From NCBI GenBank assembly GCA_028711405.1, contig JAQTSH010000023.1, positions 1 to 14,373 of the forward strand: a stretch of 14,373 nucleotides of DNA. The letters are read 5' to 3'. This document shows, piece by piece, positions 14,044 through 14,373 of the stretch; position 1 is the stretch's first letter, and every line of letters starts with the position of its first letter. The DNA comes from Methanoregula sp. Its GTDB lineage: Archaea; Halobacteriota; Methanomicrobia; Methanomicrobiales; Methanospirillaceae. Below the pieces are notes generated by a model, which was not told the origin of the DNA, did no database searches, and saw only the letters and a program-made list of their open reading frames with translations. The position numbers and the translations under genes are program-made.

Positions 14044-14114
14044 TGCGATAGCCGGGGATCGAACCCGGGTTAGAAGCTTGGGAAGCTCCTGTCCTGCCGC
14101 TAGACTACTATCGC
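14044..14114 (-). tRNA. tRNA-Gly (anticodon CCC)
   Basis: 71-nt cloverleaf on the minus strand. Acceptor GCGATAG/CTATCGC, D arm GTCT/GGAC, anticodon stem GGAGC/GCTTC with loop TTCCCAA (anticodon CCC, decoding GGG), T stem CCGGG/CCCGG with loop TTCGATC, discriminator A. No intron, no encoded CCA. It is the first gene of an apparent operon with the ACT, Sua5 and nucleotidyltransferase genes. In the 259 bases upstream (14115-14373) I see AT-rich promoter-like sequence near 14131-14160 and no gene I can support. Confidence 0.95.
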
Positions 14115-14373
14115 ACTACGTAACTGCGATATCATATTGCCTTATTTCTGTGATAAACATAGTGTTTAAGCCTCCACTGCCGCACAGGGAAAATTATTTT
14201 TTGCAGGAGCCAATAGCGCGAGCCGGGGCAGGTACCCATGACGACTGCATTGACAGAGTCGATATTTTTATGAAACGTGGTGCGCCATTAGATCATACTA
14301 ACAATTACCAGAAGACCGGGTCTGATACGTAATCCTGATCGATGCCCGGCGCAGATGCACACGCAATTGTGTT

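Noticed and set aside
14200..14373. Possible C-terminus of a minus-strand gene entering from the right edge, or a plus-strand peptide
   Set aside because: All frames give short open stretches without recognisable motifs and with stops close by; nothing supports a gene.

Overview
The window looks like chromosomal DNA of a methanogenic archaeon, most likely order Methanomicrobiales. Reasons: archaeal-type promoters (BRE plus TATA box about 26 bases before a short leader), both Shine-Dalgarno types GGAG and GGTGAT, tRNA genes without an encoded CCA, PKD-repeat surface proteins, an archaellin/pilin-like secreted protein, an ACT/DUF5612 protein, and a tyrosine recombinase of a type I associate with Methanomicrobia. 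The genus is inference.

Layout. (1) Positions 1-3334, minus strand: a small winged-helix protein, then a tungstate-type ABC importer (tupA lipoprotein, tupB permease, tupC ATPase; tupC runs off the left edge). Tungsten would serve enzymes such as formylmethanofuran and formate dehydrogenases. (2) 3501-4010, plus: TrmO, a tRNA m6t6A37 methyltransferase. (3) 4042-4506, minus: an IS1634-type transposase relic, truncated and interrupted by an amber codon. (4) 4705-7246: a divergent pair of cell-surface genes, a five-PKD-domain anchored protein (minus) and a pilin/archaellin-like protein (plus). (5) 7339-10541: an AT-rich integrated element of about 3.2 kb. It is bounded by an intact tRNA-Thr(CGT) gene and a decayed 46-bp copy of that gene's 3' part. 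It holds a broken tyrosine integrase, a multi-pass membrane protein coupled to it, a helix-turn-helix fragment and an unknown membrane-anchored helical protein. (6) 10736-11836: a divergent pair, a DUF3467 protein (minus) and a Cas4-fold protein (plus) that keeps its iron-sulfur cysteines but seems to have lost its nuclease residues and has no ordinary start codon at its N-terminus. (7) 11841-14114, minus: a compact run tRNA-Gly(CCC) - ACT/DUF5612 protein - Sua5/YrdC threonylcarbamoyl-AMP synthase - nucleotidyltransferase. The first protein starts only 7 bases after the tRNA.

How they fit together. Regions 1 and 7 are ordinary housekeeping operons. TrmO and Sua5 act at opposite ends of the same tRNA position-37 pathway (t6A, then m6t6A), and tRNA-Thr is TrmO's known substrate in bacteria, though the three genes are not adjacent. 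The accessory DNA is the element at tRNA-Thr and the IS relic, both decaying. The parts most worth a second look are the tRNA-Thr element with its uncharacterised membrane genes, the catalytically degenerate Cas4-like protein, and the tRNA-mRNA fusion transcript implied at tRNA-Gly.
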